DNA of 64,000 nt from contig NZ_JOEA01000008.1 in NCBI RefSeq assembly GCF_000719115.1, positions 186,001-250,000 on the forward strand, written 5' to 3'. This stretch comes from Lentzea albidocapillata. GTDB taxonomy: Bacteria; Actinomycetota; Actinomycetes; Mycobacteriales; Pseudonocardiaceae. Every line of letters begins with the position of its first letter. Position 1 is the first letter of the stretch. Made by a program: the position numbers and the translations under genes. The notes under the pieces were generated by a model. It was not told the DNA's origin and made no database searches. It worked only from the letters and a program-made list of their open reading frames with translations. Positions 22,281-31,267 of this stretch are shown in pieces.

Positions 22281-23465
22281 GTGATTTTCCTTTTGCTCCT
22301 CGGCGTCCCCGTCGCCTTGGGCCATTTGTACCTGTGGCGGCGGCTGGTCGTGGACACGACGCGGCCCCGCACGCTCGGGCGTCGCGTCGGCGCGGTGGCG
22401 GTCATCGGTGCGTTCCTGATGCTGATGAGCGCGCTGGTCGTGACGCGCAGGGTGCCGCCGGAGTACGGGAAGTTCTTCGCGTGGCCCGGGTTCGTCTGGC
22501 TCGCGGTGCTCTTCTACCTGGCGATCGCGCTCGGCATCGCGGAGGTGCCGCGCCGGATCCTGCTCAAGCGCGCCACGCTCGCGCCGGTGCCCGTCGCCGC
22601 CGGTCCCGCGCCCGCCGAACCGGTCGAGATCGTGCCGGACCCGTCGCGGCGGCTGTTCATCTCGCGCTCCGTGGCGATCGGATCCGGCATCGCGGCGGGC
22701 GGGGTCGTCGGCTACGGCATGACGCAGGCACTGGGCGACCCGCAGTTGCTGAACGTGCCGGTGACGCTGGACAAGCTGCGGCCGTCGCTGTCGGGTTTCC
22801 GGATCGCGGTCGTGAGCGACATCCACCTCGGGCCGCTGCTCGGGCGTTCGCACACCGAGCGGATCGTGCGGATGATCAACGAGCAGGAAGCGGACATCGT
22901 CGCGATCGTCGGCGACCTGGTGGACGGCACCGTCGCCGAGCTCGGCGAGGCCGCGGCACCGTTGCGGGACCTGGTGTCCAAGCACGGCAGCTTCTTCGTG
23001 ACGGGCAACCACGAGTACTTCTCCGGACACGAACAGTGGATCGCGGAGCTCGACAGGCTCGGCGTGAACCCGTTGCGCAACGAGGGTTTGACGGTCGCCG
23101 GCGGCATCGAGGTCGTGGGGGTGAACGACGTGACCGGCAGGTCCTACAACGACGGGCCGGACTTCGACCGCGCCCTGTCGGGACGTGATCGGAACAACCC
23201 CGTAGTCCTGTTGTCACACCAGCCCGTGCAGGTGGGCGACGCGTCTTCACGCGGCGTCGACCTCCAGTTGTCCGGTCATACACACGGCGGACAGATGTTC
23301 CCGTTCAACTTCGTTGTGCCGCTGCAGCAACCCAGCACGGCCGGGCTGTCGAAGGTGGACGGCACCTGGCTCTACACCAGTCGTGGCGCGGGTTTCTGGG
23401 GTCCGCCGGTGCGCGTGGGCGCGCCTCCGGACATCACGATGATCGAGCTGCGTTCTGCTGGGTAA
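22281..23465 (+). CDS. membrane-anchored metallophosphoesterase
   Basis: About 394 aa from GTG 22281; ATG 22248 is an alternative, and neither has a clear ribosome binding site. Three to four hydrophobic spans fill the first 110 residues, then a Tat-like RRLFISRS segment, then a calcineurin-like phosphoesterase domain. All metal-binding motifs are present in order: VVSDIHLG, VGDLVDG, GNHEYF, LLSHQP and GHTHGGQ. The catalytic domain should face outside, as in YkuE-type enzymes acting on lipid or cell-wall phosphates; the substrate cannot be read from sequence. The gene is monocistronic, with a 108-nt gap before the polyamine operon. Confidence 0.85.
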   Translation: MIFLLLLGVPVALGHLYLWRRLVVDTTRPRTLGRRVGAVAVIGAFLMLMSALVVTRRVPPEYGKFFAWPGFVWLAVLFYLAIALGIAEVPRRILLKRATLAPVPVAAGPAPAEPVEIVPDPSRRLFISRSVAIGSGIAAGGVVGYGMTQALGDPQLLNVPVTLDKLRPSLSGFRIAVVSDIHLGPLLGRSHTERIVRMINEQEADIVAIVGDLVDGTVAELGEAAAPLRDLVSKHGSFFVTGNHEYFSGHEQWIAELDRLGVNPLRNEGLTVAGGIEVVGVNDVTGRSYNDGPDFDRALSGRDRNNPVVLLSHQPVQVGDASSRGVDLQLSGHTHGGQMFPFNFVVPLQQPSTAGLSKVDGTWLYTSRGAGFWGPPVRVGAPPDITMIELRSAG

Positions 23466-23573
23466 ATCACACTCGCCTGGACTGGCTTGCGCATTTCGGG
23501 TGTCCAGGCCGTAGAGTGCACGGCCGTGCCCGCGTACGGAACGCGAGGCGGATGAAGGGGGACTCCTGGGGAA

Positions 23574-24740
23574 ATGACCGAGAGCTTCGCCGTTGATCGG
23601 CGCAACGAGGCAGAGGCTCGTATTCGGCGTTTCCTGGACCAGGAGAACCCATCGACACCATGTCTGGTGATCGACCTCGAGACGATTCGCGCGCGCTACC
23701 AGGCCATTCGCGCGGCACTGCCGTCCATCGACATCTTCTACGCGGTGAAGTCGAACCCGGAGTCCGACGTGGTCGGCACGCTGGTCGCGGAGGGGTCGCA
23801 CTTCGACGTGGCGTCGCCCGCCGAGATCGACCTGTGCCTGGCGCGCGGCGCCGAGCCGTCGTCGATCTCCTACAGCAACCCCATCAAGAAGGCCGCTGAC
23901 ATCGCGTACGCGTACTCGCGTGGCGTGCGGATGTTCGTGTCGGACAGCGAGCAGGACGTCCGTTTCGTCGCTTCCCACGCGCCCGGTTCGTCCGTGCTGG
24001 TGCGGATTCTTGTCCACAGCAAGGGTTCCACGTACCCGTTCGGCAACAAGTTCGGTTGCGATCCGGAGATGGCGACGGATCTCTTGCGGCTGGCGCACGA
24101 ACTGGGCCTCGTTCCTCTCGGTGTCGCGTTCCACGCCGGCTCGCAGCAGCTCTCCGTCGAGGGCTGGGACTCCGGCATCGCCGACGCGGCGCTGATCGCC
24201 GCGAAGCTGCGCGCGGAGGGCATCGAGACGTCGACGGTGAACCTCGGTGGCGGGCTTCCGGCCGTCTACCAGGAGGCCACGCCGTCCCTGGAGGCCTTCG
24301 CCACCGCCATCGAGGCTTCGGTCGCCCGGCACTTCGGCGCCGCCCGCCCCAGGGTGATGATCGAGCCCGGCCGGGCGATCTCCGCCGAGGCCGGCATGAT
24401 CCGTTCCTCCGTCGTGCTGGTGTCGCGGAAGTCCTATTCGGACGAACGCCGCTGGGTGTACGTCGACATCGGCCGCTACCAGGGCCTCGCCGAGACCGAG
24501 GGCGAGGCGATCGCGTACCGGCTGCGGACCTCGCGCGACGGTGGCCCGGTGGGCCCGATCGTGCTGGCGGGCCCGACGTGCGACGCGGACGACGTGATCT
24601 ACCAGCACACCCGCTACGACCTGCCGCTCGACCTGCAGGCGGGCGACCACGTGGACATCCTCCACGCGGGTGCCTACACCTCCTCCTATTCGTCCGTGTG
24701 CTTCAACGGCTTCCCGCCGTTGGCCACGTACTGCATCTAA
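23574..24740 (+). CDS. fold-type III PLP decarboxylase (ornithine/lysine decarboxylase-like)
   Basis: 388 aa. PLP-binding lysine in IFYAVKSNPE (about residue 63), DVASPAEID, a conserved HAGSQQ, the phosphate-binding EPGR segment and, near the C-terminus, CDADDV plus HAGAYTSSYSS complete the alanine-racemase-fold decarboxylase pattern. The size is that of eukaryotic-type ornithine decarboxylases. It probably makes putrescine (or cadaverine) for the next two genes, which encode SAM decarboxylase and an aminopropyltransferase. The intergenic spacing to the next gene is 34 nt. Substrate preference (ornithine versus lysine or carboxyspermidine) cannot be settled from these motifs. Confidence 0.88.
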   Translation: MTESFAVDRRNEAEARIRRFLDQENPSTPCLVIDLETIRARYQAIRAALPSIDIFYAVKSNPESDVVGTLVAEGSHFDVASPAEIDLCLARGAEPSSISYSNPIKKAADIAYAYSRGVRMFVSDSEQDVRFVASHAPGSSVLVRILVHSKGSTYPFGNKFGCDPEMATDLLRLAHELGLVPLGVAFHAGSQQLSVEGWDSGIADAALIAAKLRAEGIETSTVNLGGGLPAVYQEATPSLEAFATAIEASVARHFGAARPRVMIEPGRAISAEAGMIRSSVVLVSRKSYSDERRWVYVDIGRYQGLAETEGEAIAYRLRTSRDGGPVGPIVLAGPTCDADDVIYQHTRYDLPLDLQAGDHVDILHAGAYTSSYSSVCFNGFPPLATYCI

Positions 24741-24774
24741 GCCCGTCTGCAATTCACATAGTTTGGAGTGATTG

Positions 24775-25170
24775 ATGTCCGAAGCGCCCTGTCAGACCGA
24801 GGAGACCGTCGGTTTGTTCGCGGGACAGCACGTACTTGCAGAGCTCTCGGGTGTGAGTGCCGATCTGCTCGACGACGAGCAGTTCCTGAAGCACGCCCTT
24901 GGTGAGGTTCTCACGCAGGCCGACGCAACCGTGCTGGAGGTGATCTCCAAGAAGTTCGATCCCCAAGGAGTCACCGTGCTGGCCCTGCTGTCGGAATCCC
25001 ATGCGTCGATCCATACCTATCCCGAAGTGGGTTCGGTGTTCGTCGACGTGTTCACCTGCGGTACGCGTGCGAAACCCGCACTGGCCGTCCAGCTACTCGC
25101 TGACGCTCTGGGCGCTGCTCACGTGAGCACGGACCTCGTCACTCGTGGCGTCAAGGAGCATGTCGCGTGA
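24775..25170 (+). CDS. speH: S-adenosylmethionine decarboxylase proenzyme
   Basis: 131 aa from ATG 24775 with GGAGTG a few nt upstream; a TTG three bases earlier is unlikely. It has the bacterial short-form signature: GQHVLAELSGV at the start, then ESHASIHTYPE in which the Ser of ASIHT is the self-cleavage site giving the pyruvoyl cofactor, and a DVFTCG cysteine. It supplies decarboxylated SAM as aminopropyl donor for the downstream synthase, whose start overlaps its stop by 4 nt (GTGA). Complete and canonical. Confidence 0.92.
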   Translation: MSEAPCQTEETVGLFAGQHVLAELSGVSADLLDDEQFLKHALGEVLTQADATVLEVISKKFDPQGVTVLALLSESHASIHTYPEVGSVFVDVFTCGTRAKPALAVQLLADALGAAHVSTDLVTRGVKEHVA

Positions 25171-26015
25171 ACACGATCAACGAGCCGCTCGCCGATGGCA
25201 TGACCCGCCACTGGCAGGTGGACGAGGTGCTGGTCGACACCAAGACCGACTTCCAGCACCTGGTGATCGCCCGTACGGCGCAGGGGTTGTCGCTCTTCTG
25301 CGACGACGACCGCCAGTCGACGGAGTTCAGCCAGCTGACCTACCACGAGGCCCTGATGGTGCCGGCGCTGTTGCTGGCCGACACCGTCGAGCGCGTGCTG
25401 GTCATCGGCTCCTCCGAGGGCGTCGTGTGCCAGATGGCCGTCCAGCACGGTGCGACGGTCGTCGACCACATCGACATCGACGAGCAGGCCGTCAAGCTGT
25501 GCGCGGAGCACCTGCCGTACGGCTACACGTCCGAGGAGCTGGCCGAGGCGGAGAAGGGTTCCGGCCCCATCCGCGTGCAGTACATCGACGGGTTCGAGTA
25601 CATCCGCACGACGTCGGAGAAGTACGACATCGTGCTGGTGGACCTGCCCGACGAGCGCGAGGAGGAGGCGCAGCACAACCGCCTGTACGGCGCGGACTTC
25701 CTGCGCATGTGCAAGGCCCTGCTGCGTCCCGGCGGCGTCGTCGTCAACCAGTCCGGTTGCCAGACGATGTGGCGCAACACCACGCTGATCCGCTCCTGGC
25801 AGCGGTTCAACGAGGTGTTCGACACCGTCGCCTACTACGGCTCGGACGAGCACGAGTGGGCCTACCTGTTCGGCCGCGCGGACGTCGTCGAGGACCCGAC
25901 GGCGCTGATGGTCGAGCGGCTGAAGACGGCCGGGTACCAGCCGGAGTCGATCGACGACCTGGCGCTGCTGGGCAACAGCATCCCGCCCTACCGGGTACGG
26001 CAGTCGCTGGCCTGA
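25167..26015 (+). CDS. speE: polyamine aminopropyltransferase (SpeE-like, divergent)
   Basis: 282 aa, GTG start coupled to speH. The N-terminal beta region (FQHLVIARTAQGLSLFCDDDRQSTEFSQLTYHEALMVPAL, about 28-67) fits the spermidine synthase family. The SAM-binding loop reads VLVIGSSEGVV where most SpeE proteins have GGGDGG, and the catalytic segment reads YDIVLVDLPDE where DSSDP/DSTDP is usual. LYGADFLRMCKALLRPGGVVVNQSGC completes the fold. The order decarboxylase-speH-speE strongly suggests spermidine (or a related polyamine) synthesis, but the altered motifs leave room for a different amine acceptor. Ends before a strong terminator. Confidence 0.85.
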   Translation: MNTINEPLADGMTRHWQVDEVLVDTKTDFQHLVIARTAQGLSLFCDDDRQSTEFSQLTYHEALMVPALLLADTVERVLVIGSSEGVVCQMAVQHGATVVDHIDIDEQAVKLCAEHLPYGYTSEELAEAEKGSGPIRVQYIDGFEYIRTTSEKYDIVLVDLPDEREEEAQHNRLYGADFLRMCKALLRPGGVVVNQSGCQTMWRNTTLIRSWQRFNEVFDTVAYYGSDEHEWAYLFGRADVVEDPTALMVERLKTAGYQPESIDDLALLGNSIPPYRVRQSLA

Positions 26016-26028
26016 TCGCAGGCTTTCG

Positions 26029-26063
26029 AAAGGGGCGCTTCCCGTTGCGGGAAGCGCCCCTTT
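26029..26063. terminator. 16-bp bidirectional terminator after the polyamine operon
   Basis: A perfect 16-bp stem (26029-26044 with 26048-26063), loop TTG, begins with AAA and ends with TTT so that it can function for both convergent genes. Confidence 0.9.
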
Positions 26064-26073
26064 CTTATGGCGG

Positions 26074-28125
26074 TCAGGCGAGCGACTGCTTGAGGAACTC
26101 GACCTGCAGCAGCAGGAGGTTCTCCGCCACCTGTTCCTGCGGGGTCATGTGCGTGACGCCCGAGAGCGGCAGCACGGTGTGCGGGCGGCCGGCGGCGAGC
26201 AGGGCGCTGGACAGGCGCAGCGTGTGCGCGGCCACCACGTTGTCGTCGGCCAAGCCGTGGATGATCATCAATGGACGGGAGAGCTTGTCCGCGTCGGCGA
26301 TGAGGGAGTTCGAGTCGTAGACCTCGGGCCTGTCGTCCGGGTGGCCCAGGTAGCGCTCGGTGTAGTGGGTGTCGTAGAGGCGCCAGTCGGTCACCGGGGC
26401 ACCGGCGATGCCCGCATGGAAGACGTCCGGGCGGCGCAGGACGGCCAGGGCGCTCAGGTAGCCGCCGTAGGACCAGCCACGGATCGCCACTCGGGTGAGG
26501 TCGAGGTCCGGTTCGAGCGCGGCGGCCGCTTGCAGGGCGTCCACCTGGTCTTCCAAAGTGGCGCCGGCGAAGTCGAACGCGATCGCGCGTTCCCAGGCGA
26601 GGCCCCGGCCCGGGGTGCCGCGGCCGTCGGCGACGAGGACCGCGAAACCCTGGTCCGCCAGCCACTGCGAGGCCAGGAAGGCGTTCTGGGCCGACACGAC
26701 GCGCTGGGCGTGCGGGCCGCCGTACGGGTCCATCAGCACCGGGAGCTTGGTGCCCGGGACGTGGCCGGTGGGCAGCAGGAGCGCGGCGCGGATGGAACGT
26801 TCGCCGAGGGTCAGCATGCGCGGGGACGCCTTGAGAACCGGCGTGTCCGCCCACGACTCGATGATGTGGTCACCGACGCGCGCCCGTGCGCCGAACCAGT
26901 CCAAAGTGGCCGACACGAGGACAACCGTGTCACCGCCCCGAATCGCGGAGTGCACACCGTCCTCAGAGGACAGTTTCTCAACGCTGCCGCCGACCGAGTA
27001 GACGTGCACCTGCGTCGGGTCGTCAGCGGCGGAGGCGGCCACGAGGATCGAGTCATCGGCGATGTCGAGCACCCGGCGCACCTGGAGTCCCGAGGTCAGG
27101 ACCTCGTCGCCCACGCGGAGCGCGTACTCGTCGCCCTCCCCCACGATCCGCACGAGACGGCCGTCCGGAGTCCACGCCGGAGCGCCGTCGCTGACCTCGA
27201 GCCACGTCGGATCGGTCTCGACCGCGAGCTCCGTGACAGCGCCGGTCTCCGGGGACAGCGTGTAGATCCGGCGGGTGCGCTGGTCGCGGGTCTGCGTCGT
27301 GATCAGCGGGGCGCCACCGGACGACCAGTGCACGTCGTTGAGGTAGTCGAACTCCAGCAGCACCGGGACGAACGTCGTGTCGAGCGACACCACGTGCAGC
27401 GACACCGTGGCGTTGGCCGTACCCGCCGCCGGGTAGGCGATCTCGGTGGCGGCGGTGCCGGGGTTCGCCGGGTCGGCGATGTACCAGCGCTGCACCGGGG
27501 CGTTGTTCACGCGCGCGGCGATGAGGCGGTCGCCGTTCGGCTCCCACCAGTAGCCGCGGTAGCGCGACATCTCCTCGGCCGCGATGAACTCGGCGAGGCC
27601 GAACGTCACGTCCTCGCCGTCCGGCTCGGCGACGGCATAGTCCTCACCCGAGCTCAGCTCGACCACGCGCAGCGTGCCGTTCGTGACGTACGCCACACGC
27701 CGCCCCGTCGGGTCCACGCGCGGGTCGACGACGCCACCCCGGGTCGGCAGCTCACGGGCGGTACCGCTCACCAGGTCGGCCACGAACAGGCGGCCCGACA
27801 GCGCGAACGAAGCCACCGAGGCGTCCCGGGAGAGCGCGTAACCGACGATGCCCGCACCGGACTCACGCGTGCGCTCGCGGCGTGCCTTCTCCTCCGCAGG
27901 CAGATCCTCCGGATCGGACAGCAGCGTCGCCGGGTCGGCGAGCAGCCGTTCGACGCCGGTGGTCGTGTTCAGCTCCCAGAGCCCGTTCGCACGGCTTGTG
28001 GCCGTGGCCGGGCGCAGGAAGAAGACACGTGCGCCGTCCGCTGACACCGCGAATGTCCTCGGTGCGCCGACGGTGAACCGCTGGGTGCGCGCCTGTTGGC
28101 GCGGGAAGGAGATGTCGTTGCCCAC
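26074..28125 (-). CDS. S9 family prolyl oligopeptidase (DPP-IV-like)
   Basis: 683 aa. Residues about 40-440 form the beta-propeller (DPPIV N-terminal type, with the FIAAEEMSRYRGYWWEPNGDRL segment carrying the double-Glu motif that holds substrate N-termini). The alpha/beta-hydrolase domain has nucleophile Ser552 in RGWSYGGYLS, Asp627 in HGLADDN and His659 in VTHM. It cleaves dipeptides or small peptides after proline or alanine. No signal peptide, so intracellular or non-classically exported. Convergent with the polyamine operon; 153 nt separate its start from the DUF1295 gene. Confidence 0.92.
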   Translation of the reverse strand: MGNDISFPRQQARTQRFTVGAPRTFAVSADGARVFFLRPATATSRANGLWELNTTTGVERLLADPATLLSDPEDLPAEEKARRERTRESGAGIVGYALSRDASVASFALSGRLFVADLVSGTARELPTRGGVVDPRVDPTGRRVAYVTNGTLRVVELSSGEDYAVAEPDGEDVTFGLAEFIAAEEMSRYRGYWWEPNGDRLIAARVNNAPVQRWYIADPANPGTAATEIAYPAAGTANATVSLHVVSLDTTFVPVLLEFDYLNDVHWSSGGAPLITTQTRDQRTRRIYTLSPETGAVTELAVETDPTWLEVSDGAPAWTPDGRLVRIVGEGDEYALRVGDEVLTSGLQVRRVLDIADDSILVAASAADDPTQVHVYSVGGSVEKLSSEDGVHSAIRGGDTVVLVSATLDWFGARARVGDHIIESWADTPVLKASPRMLTLGERSIRAALLLPTGHVPGTKLPVLMDPYGGPHAQRVVSAQNAFLASQWLADQGFAVLVADGRGTPGRGLAWERAIAFDFAGATLEDQVDALQAAAALEPDLDLTRVAIRGWSYGGYLSALAVLRRPDVFHAGIAGAPVTDWRLYDTHYTERYLGHPDDRPEVYDSNSLIADADKLSRPLMIIHGLADDNVVAAHTLRLSSALLAAGRPHTVLPLSGVTHMTPQEQVAENLLLLQVEFLKQSLA

Positions 28126-28278
28126 GCTCCAACATTAACCCGCGCACGCGTGCCGCACGGGCGCTGTGACGTGCACTGCTTCGCACGACAGGCGCCGCCG
28201 AGCCACCAGGCCAGGCGCTGGGAAGCCGGGCACGACGACCTCCAGGCACGCCACCTCGCCGCGCACCCCCGCCAGCCC

Positions 28279-29049
28279 CTACCCCACGCGACTCTTCGGA
28301 GGCAGCGGGATGAAACCACTGGTGCGCCGCACATACTCGGCGTAGCCGGGACGGCGCGACACGATGTCCTTCTCCAGCAACGGCTTGCCGCTGCCCTTCG
28401 CGAGCAGCCACGTCATGATCACCGGACCGATGATCGTGAGCGCGGCGAGCCACGAGTGCAACGCGAACAGGTAGAGGCCCCACCACACCACAGAGTCGCC
28501 GAAGTAGTTCGGATGCCTTGTGTAGCGCCACAAACCGCGGTCCATCACGGCGCCCTTGTTCGCCGGGTCCGCACGGAACCGGGAGAGCTGCCAGTCACCT
28601 ACGGCCTCGAAGACGAAGCCGACCATCCACACGCCAGTGCCCACCCAATCTAACACTCCGAACGGGGCCGAAAGATGCTGCGCGGCCTGGACCGGCAGCG
28701 ACACGATCCACATCAGCACGGCCTGGAGCAGGTAGACGCGGTACATCCGCAAGCGCGGATTTCCCTTGGCACGCCTCAACATGTCCTGATAGCGCGGGTC
28801 TTCGTCCTTGCCCCTGTTGCGCGAGTGGATGTGCACGCCCAGGCGTAGACCCCACACCACGGTCAGGACGGTGACGACCCACTGCCGAGTCGGTTCGCCC
28901 TCCGCGAACAGCAACGTGATCACCGCGATCACGGCGAAGCCAGGGCCCCACACGGAGTCGATCAGGTCGTAGCGCTTGCGGGAGTCCGCGTACAGGAACA
29001 GTCCGCTGAGCAGCACCAGCACCACGACAAGGCTGATCAGGAAGCTCAT
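28279..29049 (-). CDS. DUF1295 (steroid 5-alpha-reductase-like) membrane protein
   Basis: 256 aa with about six membrane spans. Characteristic segments are DSVWGPGFAVIAV, WGLRLGVHI and the conserved C-terminal block WRYTRHPNYFGDSVVWWG and RPGYAEYVRRTSGFIP. The RHPNYFG motif is the NADPH-binding signature shared with isoprenylcysteine methyltransferases and sterol reductases. Its start overlaps the cyclopropane synthase stop by 4 nt, an arrangement that is common in actinobacteria and suggests joint action on membrane fatty acids. The exact reaction is not established for the family. Confidence 0.88.
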   Translation of the reverse strand: MSFLISLVVVLVLLSGLFLYADSRKRYDLIDSVWGPGFAVIAVITLLFAEGEPTRQWVVTVLTVVWGLRLGVHIHSRNRGKDEDPRYQDMLRRAKGNPRLRMYRVYLLQAVLMWIVSLPVQAAQHLSAPFGVLDWVGTGVWMVGFVFEAVGDWQLSRFRADPANKGAVMDRGLWRYTRHPNYFGDSVVWWGLYLFALHSWLAALTIIGPVIMTWLLAKGSGKPLLEKDIVSRRPGYAEYVRRTSGFIPLPPKSRVG

Positions 29050-30299
29050 CGGGCGACCAGCTCACGGCGCACGCGCGGCATGCCGCTGCGGCCGTTCTCG
29101 CTCCTGCGCACCGCGAGGATCTGGTCGACGCCCATCCGGCCCTCCTCGAACGTCAGCGCGCCGCCCGCGAGGTACAGCCGCCAGACGCGCGCCTGGCCCT
29201 CGCCGACCAGGGCGACGACCTCGTCCCAGCGCTCTTCCAGAGTCTGCGCCCACGCCCGCACGGTCCACACGTAGTGCTCGCGCAACGCGTGCACGTCGCG
29301 GATCTCCAGGCCGGCGCCTTCGAGAAAGCCGGTGGTGGCACTGACCGGCCGCATGTGCATGTCCGGCGCGACGTACGACTCGATGAACGCGCCACCGCCG
29401 GGTGCGTTGTGTCCGCGCGACATCTGCTGCAGCAGCAGGCGGCCCTCGGGCTTGAGCAGCCGGTGCAGCGTCGAGGCGTACTCGGGGTAGTTGCTCTCGC
29501 CGACGTGCTCGCCCATCTCGATCGTGGAGATCGCGTCGAACGGTTCGTCACGCACCTCGCGGTAGTCCTGCAACCGCACCTCGACCCGGCCGGTCAGTCC
29601 TTCGGCCTCGATCCGCCCCAGGATGTGCGCGCGCTGCTGGGCGGAGATCGTCACCCCCGTCGCGTGCACGCCGTAGTGCTTCGCGGCGTGGATGATCATC
29701 GAACCCCACCCGCAGCCGACGTCGAGCAGGCGCATGCCCGGCTCCAGGCCGAGCTTGCGGCACACGAGGTCCAGCTTGTTGTGCTGCGCCTGCGCGAGCG
29801 GCTCGTCCTCGGACGTGAAGTACGCGCACGAGTAGGCCATGCTCGGGTCGAGCACGAGCCGGTAGAAGTCGTTGCTCAGATCGTAGTGATGCGAAATGGC
29901 ATCACGGTCCCGGCTCTTGGTGTGCAGCGCGCCCCGCAGCCGGGCTTCCTCCTTCGGCGCGTCCGGGTTGGGCCCCAGCACCTTCAGCCGCAACGCGAGC
30001 TTCGCGACCTCCGAGAGCCGCGGCCGCCGGGTGACGCCCCGCCGCACCAGCCCCCAGATCTGCGAGAGACCGGTCGCGAGATCACCCTCCACGTCGAGCT
30101 CCCCGCTCACGTACGCGCGCGCGAGCCCCAGTTCGTTCGGGCTCCAGACGAGCCGTCGCAACGCGTCGCGCGAGCGGATCACGACCACCGTGCCGTCCTG
30201 CGGCCCGGCCACACTTCCGTCCCAGGCCCGAAATCCGATCGGCAACGCTGCACCCAGCACCCGTTCGGCCATTCCCGCCAGCTGACCAGCGACGACCAC
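29046..30299 (-). CDS. cfa: cyclopropane-fatty-acyl-phospholipid synthase-like methyltransferase
   Basis: 417 aa; GTG start with an AGGAGG box 6 nt upstream. The SAM-binding motif is LLDVGCGWGSMIIHAA. Before it the family-specific HHYDLSNDFYRLVLDPSMAYSCAYF stretch (about 133-157, quoted in parts) holds acyl-chain and bicarbonate site residues; IEMGEHVG follows. It transfers a methyl(ene) group from SAM to a double bond of membrane phospholipid acyl chains, giving cyclopropane or 10-methyl branching. No FAD-dependent reductase partner of the 10-methylstearate pathway is adjacent, so cyclopropanation is more likely, possibly followed by the coupled DUF1295 reductase-like protein. Confidence 0.92.
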   Translation of the reverse strand: MVVAGQLAGMAERVLGAALPIGFRAWDGSVAGPQDGTVVVIRSRDALRRLVWSPNELGLARAYVSGELDVEGDLATGLSQIWGLVRRGVTRRPRLSEVAKLALRLKVLGPNPDAPKEEARLRGALHTKSRDRDAISHHYDLSNDFYRLVLDPSMAYSCAYFTSEDEPLAQAQHNKLDLVCRKLGLEPGMRLLDVGCGWGSMIIHAAKHYGVHATGVTISAQQRAHILGRIEAEGLTGRVEVRLQDYREVRDEPFDAISTIEMGEHVGESNYPEYASTLHRLLKPEGRLLLQQMSRGHNAPGGGAFIESYVAPDMHMRPVSATTGFLEGAGLEIRDVHALREHYVWTVRAWAQTLEERWDEVVALVGEGQARVWRLYLAGGALTFEEGRMGVDQILAVRRSENGRSGMPRVRRELVAR

Positions 30300-30353
30300 C
30301 TTGCACCTCCTGCGTTACCCGGCTCCGCCAGACGTTCGAGACGGGACGAGGTT

Positions 30354-30371
30354 CGGTTCGTTTCTGAACCG
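30354..30371. promoter_or_regulatory. inverted repeat in divergent cfa/secreted-repeat promoter region
   Basis: CGGTTC-GTTTCT-GAACCG, 6-bp arms, in the 127-nt region between two divergent genes. It is a possible operator; no regulator can be named. Confidence 0.3.
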
Positions 30372-30426
30372 AGACGCAACCGGGGCCGTATGGCCTGGAT
30401 AGAGCGAACGGATGGACGAGGAGGAC

Positions 30427-31104
30427 ATGAGTGTGATCCGACGTAACCGCATTGCCATCGGGCTCGCCGCGGGACTGGCAGTTGTGCTGGGTCTGGGTGT
30501 CTGGAGCGCCACTGGCAGTGGCACGAACTCCAAGCCGGTGGCACAAACGCAAACCGACCTGGGCGTCCTCGGCGACTACGGCGACGTGGGTCAGCCCCCG
30601 GTACTCCAGGAGCCCGCGCAGGCCCCCGAAGCCCCTGTCCAGCAGCAGGCCCCGGAAGTTCCGGCCGCGCAGCCCCCGGCGGCGCAGCCCCCGGCAGCAG
30701 CCCCGGTCAGCACGTTGAAGCTGGTCGGCAAACCCGTCGACAAGATGGGCCTCGTGGTCCAGGACGGCGACGGCCGCACCCTTTACCGCTTCGACAAGGA
30801 CACCCCGAAGCCCGAAGGCAAGTCGAACTGCAACAACCAGTGCGCCGTCACCTGGCCGCCGCTGATCGCGGACACGATCCCGCAGGTCGAGGGCGTCGAC
30901 GCGAAGCTCGTCTCGCTGATCACCCGCGCTGACGGCAAGAAGCAGGTCGCCATCGACGGCTGGGCTCTCTACACCTACTCGCAGGACCCGAAGCCGGGCG
31001 CCTGGAAGGGCCAGGGTGTCGGTGGCACCTGGTTCGTCATCCAGCCCGACGGCAAGCGCAACGTGGAGTGCCTGCCCCCTGGTGTCACGGCCCCCGCTGC
31101 CTAA
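30427..31104 (+). CDS. membrane-anchored secreted-repeat protein (COG4315-like)
   Basis: 225 aa from ATG 30427; a GTG at 30433 is better spaced from the GAGGAGG box and would shorten it by two residues, while ATG 30412 is upstream of that box. One N-terminal span (RIAIGLAAGLAVVLGLGVW), no lipobox cysteine, then a Pro/Gln/Ala-rich stalk (about 55-95). Two secreted repeats follow: VVQDGDGRTLYRFDKDT with NNQCAVTWPPL, and AIDGWALYTYSQDPKPG with GGTWFVIQPDGK. Repeats of this type (PF03640) occur in surface lipoproteins such as SCO0930 and often sit beside ECF regulons. A cell-envelope, possibly redox-linked, function is likely. Confidence 0.85.
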   Translation: MSVIRRNRIAIGLAAGLAVVLGLGVWSATGSGTNSKPVAQTQTDLGVLGDYGDVGQPPVLQEPAQAPEAPVQQQAPEVPAAQPPAAQPPAAAPVSTLKLVGKPVDKMGLVVQDGDGRTLYRFDKDTPKPEGKSNCNNQCAVTWPPLIADTIPQVEGVDAKLVSLITRADGKKQVAIDGWALYTYSQDPKPGAWKGQGVGGTWFVIQPDGKRNVECLPPGVTAPAA

Positions 31105-31162
31105 CCCCACAGCATCCCTTTAGGACGGTCCATCTGAAACACACAACACCCTGACACGGTGA

Positions 31163-31192
31163 AACCCCGGCCCTGGGGAAGGGGCCGGGGTT
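31163..31192 (+). terminator. terminator after the secreted-repeat gene
   Basis: AACCCCGGCCC (31163-31173) pairs with GGGCCGGGGTT (31182-31192), 11-bp stem and 8-nt loop, about 60 nt after the stop. Confidence 0.65.
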
Positions 31193-31224
31193 CCCGTCGT
31201 TTCGCTCTCGGGTCACAAACGCGA

Positions 31225-31254
31225 GGGGCGCCACCGGAAATCCGGTGGCGCCCC
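31225..31254 (-). terminator. terminator after glyA
   Basis: GGGGCGCCACCGG (31225-31237), loop AAAT, CCGGTGGCGCCCC (31242-31254): a perfect 13-bp stem 13 nt past the glyA stop. Confidence 0.8.
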
Positions 31255-31267
31255 TTGTCGTTCAGCG

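Noticed and set aside
26149..28044. A long + strand open frame opposite the S9 peptidase
   Set aside because: The peptidase on the minus strand has its full catalytic triad; the opposite frame shows no domain or start context.
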